A stretch of 64,000 nt of DNA, taken from NCBI GenBank assembly GCA_030386875.1, contig CM059566.1, positions 44,118,068-44,182,067 on the forward strand. Reading direction: 5' to 3'. The translations under genes were made by a program, and so were the position numbers. The notes below the pieces were generated by a model, which saw only the letters and a program-made list of their open reading frames with translations, ran no database searches and was not told the DNA's origin. Shown piece after piece: positions 59,736 through 64,000 of the stretch (position 1 is its first letter; every line of letters starts with the position of its first letter). The stretch comes from Morinoia aosen (Eukaryota; Arthropoda; Malacostraca; Amphipoda; Talitridae).

Positions 59736-59970
59736 CAGCCCTCACCGTGGTCGAGTGGTTAAGAGCTCGCGCCCTTCACGAGAAAGGTCGGCAGTTCAAA
59801 TCCCGGCAGTTCCACCCGGTGAATTTCCCCTTTGGGAAAAGGGAGAACTCAGCCATAACTCCTCACTCTCACAAAGTGTCCGAAATGGGAACCGGATTGA
59901 CCGGGGGTAACCGTCATTTCCTCCTGGTGTTAGTAATAAGGCATTTGGAAAACCAATGTGAAATATGATG
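59736..59970 (+). mobile_element. tRNA-derived SINE head with A and B boxes
   Basis: TGGTCGAGTGGTTAAGAG matches a Pol III A box, and GGCAGTTCAAATCC, about 40 bp further on, matches a B box. The acceptor and T stems do not pair properly, so this is a tRNA-derived promoter, not a functional tRNA. A tRNA-unrelated body follows (CGGTGAATTTCCCC to about 59970). It abuts the next SINE-like copy, either as its true 5' part or as a separate insertion. Other copies in the window lack this head, which favours separate insertion. Confidence 0.6.
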
Positions 59971-59979
59971 ATTGATTTA

Positions 59980-60331
59980 TTATAAGAAGGGCTTAGCCTC
60001 CCTTTATACCACAACAAAGATGTTCAAAGAGAGGAAGGATGAAAGCACCATTTAGAATGGAATTAAGGGAAAGCAGAATCTACGCACAAAGTTCATTAAA
60101 ACAGTACGCTAAGAAGGAAGTTCATAAAACAAGATAAAAGTTGAAGAAGAAAGTAGTAGGTGCTAAAAAACAAGACAGCAGTGAACCGAGAAAAAAATCG
60201 TCCGTAACAAAACAAAAAACCTATTCTATTTCAACAAAAAGAAGCCCTACCTAACCTTTAGCTCGGGACCTCACATGATCCCCCTGGGACAGCTAATTCC
60301 CTTAGATACAATAGTTGTTTCCCCCTGACGG
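59980..60331 (+). mobile_element. SINE-like family copy, plus member of a tail-to-tail pair
   Basis: It carries GCCTCCCTTTATACCACAAC, AAAGAGAGGAAGGATGAAAG, CAAGACAGCAGTGAACCG, GCTCGGGACCTCACA and TTTCCCCCTGACGGG. It sits directly after the tRNA-like head and faces the inverted copy at 60573 across 240 bp. Confidence 0.82.
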
Positions 60332-60572
60332 GTTTGAAATATGATATGTACCTGGCTTGATGGGAACAAAACTTTATTTCAAGACATGCTGCAGCAGCTC
60401 GAGATGCTGCCTTGAAGCATCAGTGTGTGGAACAATTCAATAACAGGTTTTGATGGGTCATTTAACAAATGACATTGAATAACAAGCGCTTGTAAATCGA
60501 CCATCATGAAAAATTTAAGCATCTTCATTTTATGAATTAATGCACTAAATCCAAACGTGAAACGATAACAAA

Positions 60573-60940
60573 CCCCCCTCAGGGAGATACAACTATTGTA
60601 TCTATGGGAATTAGCGCTCCCTGGGGGGAAATGTGTGAGGTCTGAGCTGAGAGCTAGGTAGGCCTTCTTTTTTTTTAAATAAAATGTTTTTGTTATGTTA
60701 AGGACCACCTTTTATTCGGTTCACACTGCTGTCTTGTTTTTTCAGCACCTACTACTTTCTTCGTCGACTTTGATCTTGTTTCATGAACTTCTTTTACAAC
60801 TTACGGTTTCAATGCCCTATTTGCATAGATTCTGCGTTCCCAACTCCATACTAAGTGGTGCCTTCCTCCTTCCTCTCTTTGGATCGCTCATGTGGCGGAT
60901 AGGGAGACTTTAACTAACAAATAATCTATAATAATCTAAC
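60573..60940 (-). mobile_element. SINE-like family copy, minus member of the pair
   Basis: This is the reverse complement of the family. It begins CCCCCCTCAGGGAGATACAA and ends in TTTAACTAACAAATAATCT, the complement of the family head. It is near full length, and it makes a natural inverted repeat with the copy at 59980. Confidence 0.83.
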
Positions 60941-63455
60941 GGTAACAAACTTCACTCCAATTTTGCACCCTCGCTTCAATGGAATCATTTGCGCGTCCAT
61001 GACCTCTCCCACCCACCCCCGAGCGCTATCTCCAGAGCCAGGGCTGCCTTGAGCCGGCTGGGCGTGAAGTTATAGAGCAAAATTCTCGCTACAGATGCAT
61101 AAAAGACCCTTACAACTTACAACAAATTTCATAAGGAGTGGCGGGAAAACTTTCCAACGGATGGACTTCATGCAAAAAAATCAGCATTATTTGTCGATTG
61201 AATACATAGGTCACAATAATTTTATTGACCTTGATAATTGTCTAAAAAGGTGAAATGAAATGTTATTTTAACAAAGCTATACTTGTGAGAGTATTCGACT
61301 TTAATTAGGAGTTTTCTCCTATTTCACATACATTTTGCAAGCCATATTTTGTCAACACACCATCTTACTTGAGCAAAACTCCATCCATAAGATGCAGTTA
61401 TTTTACAGATTGAAAGCTTCACGAATACATCTAATTTCCCGTGAGTTCCTTCAATCCACGAATCATTTTCTATGAAATTCACTGTTATCTGCTATAGGAA
61501 CAACGCTGCGCTTCTGATCGAATGGAGAAATTTTAACAACTTAGCCGAGATTTGTACCCGTTAAAGCAGAGAGCGAAGAAGAATTGCTTCCAAATGAAGT
61601 TGAAACACTAGTGTTCGGTAGTCCCTCGTGCATTTGAAAACCTTGATAAGTAAACTACCTTTTTATACAACCTCCTCTACCTCTTCCTTACTAGGCAACA
61701 CTGCAGAGGCCCAGCTCATGCGCGTGATGAGTGTGACTAGAACTACATGCTATATCTACCAACGTACTATCTAGCATCGATATCCACCACGTATGAATTA
61801 TAATTCTGAGGCTGGACTTTCAAATCAATTTACGTCGACAAAACCGGGCGGCTGTAAGCGAGAGCTTGTGTAAGCTGACATGGGCACGCTATGTGCTTCA
61901 GCGCGCAACGACGTTCCTGCCTCGCTCAAATTCACCGCTTCTGATCATCTTATGCGCGTCGTACAAGTAATGATGAAATAAACTTACCCAATACTATTAA
62001 AATCGAAACGGTCTCACGATAATTTGGTACAGTGTCAATCATGCAGTGACACAGACGTCATGCCAGTTTTACCTCAATTTCCTTTTGTGGGTCTCTTCTT
62101 GTGTGTAATTCGGTTAGTTAGCACCAATGAGTGGCACCGGATAGCAGCGGGCGGCTACATAGTACACTAGCAATCTCTATTGACTGGTAGCAAATGTACA
62201 ATGGGTGTAATTTTTAAGGCACTAAATTGCAGGTGGCTGCAGTCGATCATCACTGCATCGAAATTATTAGTACAATATACTACTCGACATCGATCCTTAC
62301 GTAACCCGCAAAACTGCAGAAAACTATAAAACACATGCCAACACTGACAGCAAGCTAGCCTAAAATGAACGTGAGGAAGCAAACAGCGGATCCACTCTAC
62401 AAATTTTGCATTTGACACTTGAAAACAAGCTTTATTAAAATTGGAGTTGAAAGCAAAATTTTCCAATTTTTCTCGTTAAATAAAAAGTATAACAACTCCG
62501 TTTTAGACATCACACAGACGTATAATTAATGAATTCTGAAGAAATATTTTTCACAACTGGCTGTTTTCACACAGGGCCTTTATTCTCAAACGAGCGCTGA
62601 GTATATACAGCATGCTCACGCGCTGGAAAGTTTGAGCTCCCTGCGTTTGTTGTTGGTGAACGAGACTTCCCAAAATGGGAACTCAGCGTGAGGAACACAG
62701 AAAATGAATTCCATATAAAACTTCATACCAGGTGTTCGTACTGACATCTCCCGTCAGTCTGAAAGGCACGTTTTCAAAATTAGAGGTGGCTTTTATTTCA
62801 ATTTCTTCGTGGAGACGGTGATTAGCAGATTAAAATTCTGCATTCGTTTGAACTATTAGGAGGAATAGCCTATTGGATGAGCTCATTTATTCGAAAGGAA
62901 TGAAGATGATTTTGCATGCCTCTAGATGATCATCCAACCTTTTGTACTTCGTGATTAAGAGAAAATTCAGAAGAAAAAACGTAGAAGCCTCCAAAATGTT
63001 CAAACGTAACTCATTGAAGAAAATATTTCCAATGTCATAGGAAGTGCGATACTAAACAAAGAAAATGTCGAATGAAACTGTTCCTTTGTTTTGAGCTTAA
63101 TTCGATTTGATTCACCAATGACAAATTTTCTTTGTACCATAATAAACTAGACTCAATTTATTGCGTTCTTTTCAAAAGAAAAGCAAACGAAACATTTTGT
63201 GGATAGTCGACACTAACAAAAAATTCCACAGTTCTAATTTTTAACTAACAGAATTTGCCCGATAGTCAATTGCTTTCAGTATCCTGAAATACAAAAAAAA
63301 TTCTAATTTTAATGTTTGAAAGCAGTGACATCAATTCCTACTGTTGCTTCAAAATACAGAAAGACGACGTGAGGGAGACAACGGCTGAAACGGCCAGCTA
63401 CCTGGCAGCGAGCCGTGGTGCTGATTGGAGATTCCTGCGCTCGCAGCTTCAGAGC
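60941..63455. other. Non-coding DNA
   Basis: No repeat, RNA gene or credible frame seen in 2.5 kb. The 99-codon minus frame at 62167-62466 has no coding signature that I can point to. Confidence 0.5.
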
Positions 63456-64000
63456 AGCGTTGGAGCAGTCAAATGGCTGCTGCGTTGGAGCAGTAATATG
63501 GCTGCTGCGTTGGAGCAGTCATATGGCCGCTGCGTTTGAGCAGTCAAATGGCTGCTGCGTTGGAGCAGTAATATGGCTGCTGCGTTGGAGCAGTCATATG
63601 GCCGCTGCGTTTGAGCAGTCATATGGCTGCTGCGTTGGAGCAGTCATATGGCTGCTGCGTTGGAGCAGTCGTATGGCTACTGCGTTGGAGCAGTCATATG
63701 GCTGCTGCGTTGGAGCAGTCATATGGCCGCTGCGTTTGAGCAGTCATATGGCTGCTGCGTTGGAGCAGTCATATGGCTGCTGCGTTGGAGCAGTCGTATG
63801 GCTACTGCGTTGGAGCAGTCATATGGCTGCTGCGTTGGAGCAGTCATATGGCCGCTGCGTTTGAGCAGTCATATGGCTGCTGCGTTGGAGCAGTCATATG
63901 GCTGCTGCGTTGGAGCAGTCGTATGGCTACTGCGTTGGAGCAGTCATATGGCTGCTGCGTTGGAGCAGTCATATGGCCGCTGCGTTGGAGCAGTCGTATG
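63456..64000. repeat. 25-bp minisatellite with 125-bp higher-order repeat, runs off the window
   Basis: Unit GCAGTCATATGGCTGCTGCG plus TTGGA, about 22 units. Five-unit blocks marked by GCCGCTGCGTTTGAG and CGTATGGCTACTG recur at 63601, 63726 and 63851. The 3' limit is beyond the window. Confidence 0.96.

Noticed and set aside
59736-59810. Functional tRNA gene
   Set aside because: The A and B boxes are present, but the acceptor and T stems do not pair; it is a SINE promoter.

Overview
The window looks like gene-poor nuclear DNA from an arthropod with a large, repeat-rich genome. It has spliced-gene signals (a 1.86-kb open exon with a GTGAGT donor), AT-rich non-coding DNA, several families of short interspersed elements, TTAA-flanked piggyBac-type MITEs, a decayed LINE reverse transcriptase and many minisatellites. 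The reverse transcriptase most resembles, from memory, a lineage common in decapod crustaceans; a large-genome insect is the main alternative. Nothing suggests a prokaryote or an organelle.

Layout. 1-7.5 kb: non-coding DNA with three TTAA MITEs (1887, 3023, 5544), an inverted-repeat cluster with a 37-bp-arm hairpin (4269-4520), a 100-bp duplication (3963 and 4923) and old SINE-like copies. 7.5-15.5 kb: a dense minisatellite district with units of 40, 22, 23-32, 17 and 45 bp, four of the five blocks packed into 10.8-15.5 kb. 15.5-25.8 kb: AT-rich DNA with SINE-like copies, two members of a nested-palindrome MITE family (22744, 23397) and two more TTAA MITEs. 25.8-35.2 kb: arrays of 21/20 bp, 14 bp and 69 bp, with an inverted-repeat element at 30.8 kb. 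35.2-42 kb: non-coding DNA with GTAAGT-bearing duplications near 39.8 kb and a 5'-truncated, frameshifted LINE (40.2-41.5 kb) followed by a sixth TTAA MITE. 42-53 kb: more repeats (21-bp array at 46 kb, third palindromic MITE at 48.7 kb, GC-rich block and 32/16-bp arrays at 52 kb). 53.25-55.8 kb: the one convincing protein-coding segment, on the minus strand, with a possible upstream exon. 56-64 kb: SINE-like copies, including a tail-to-tail pair, and a 25-bp array with 125-bp higher-order structure that runs off the end.

Most long open frames here are not genes. Tandem units whose length is not a multiple of three still read open in several frames when they contain no stop, so the Arg/Pro/Ser-, Cys/Gly- and His/Pro-rich peptides of the arrays are artefacts. 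About 15% of the window is minisatellite. I found no CRISPR array, operon, phage, defence system or intact autonomous transposon. The most distinctive signals are the higher-order structure inside several arrays, the nested-palindrome MITE family, the reiterated splice-donor-like units at 39.8 kb, and the unrecognised Ser-rich neighbourhood gene.
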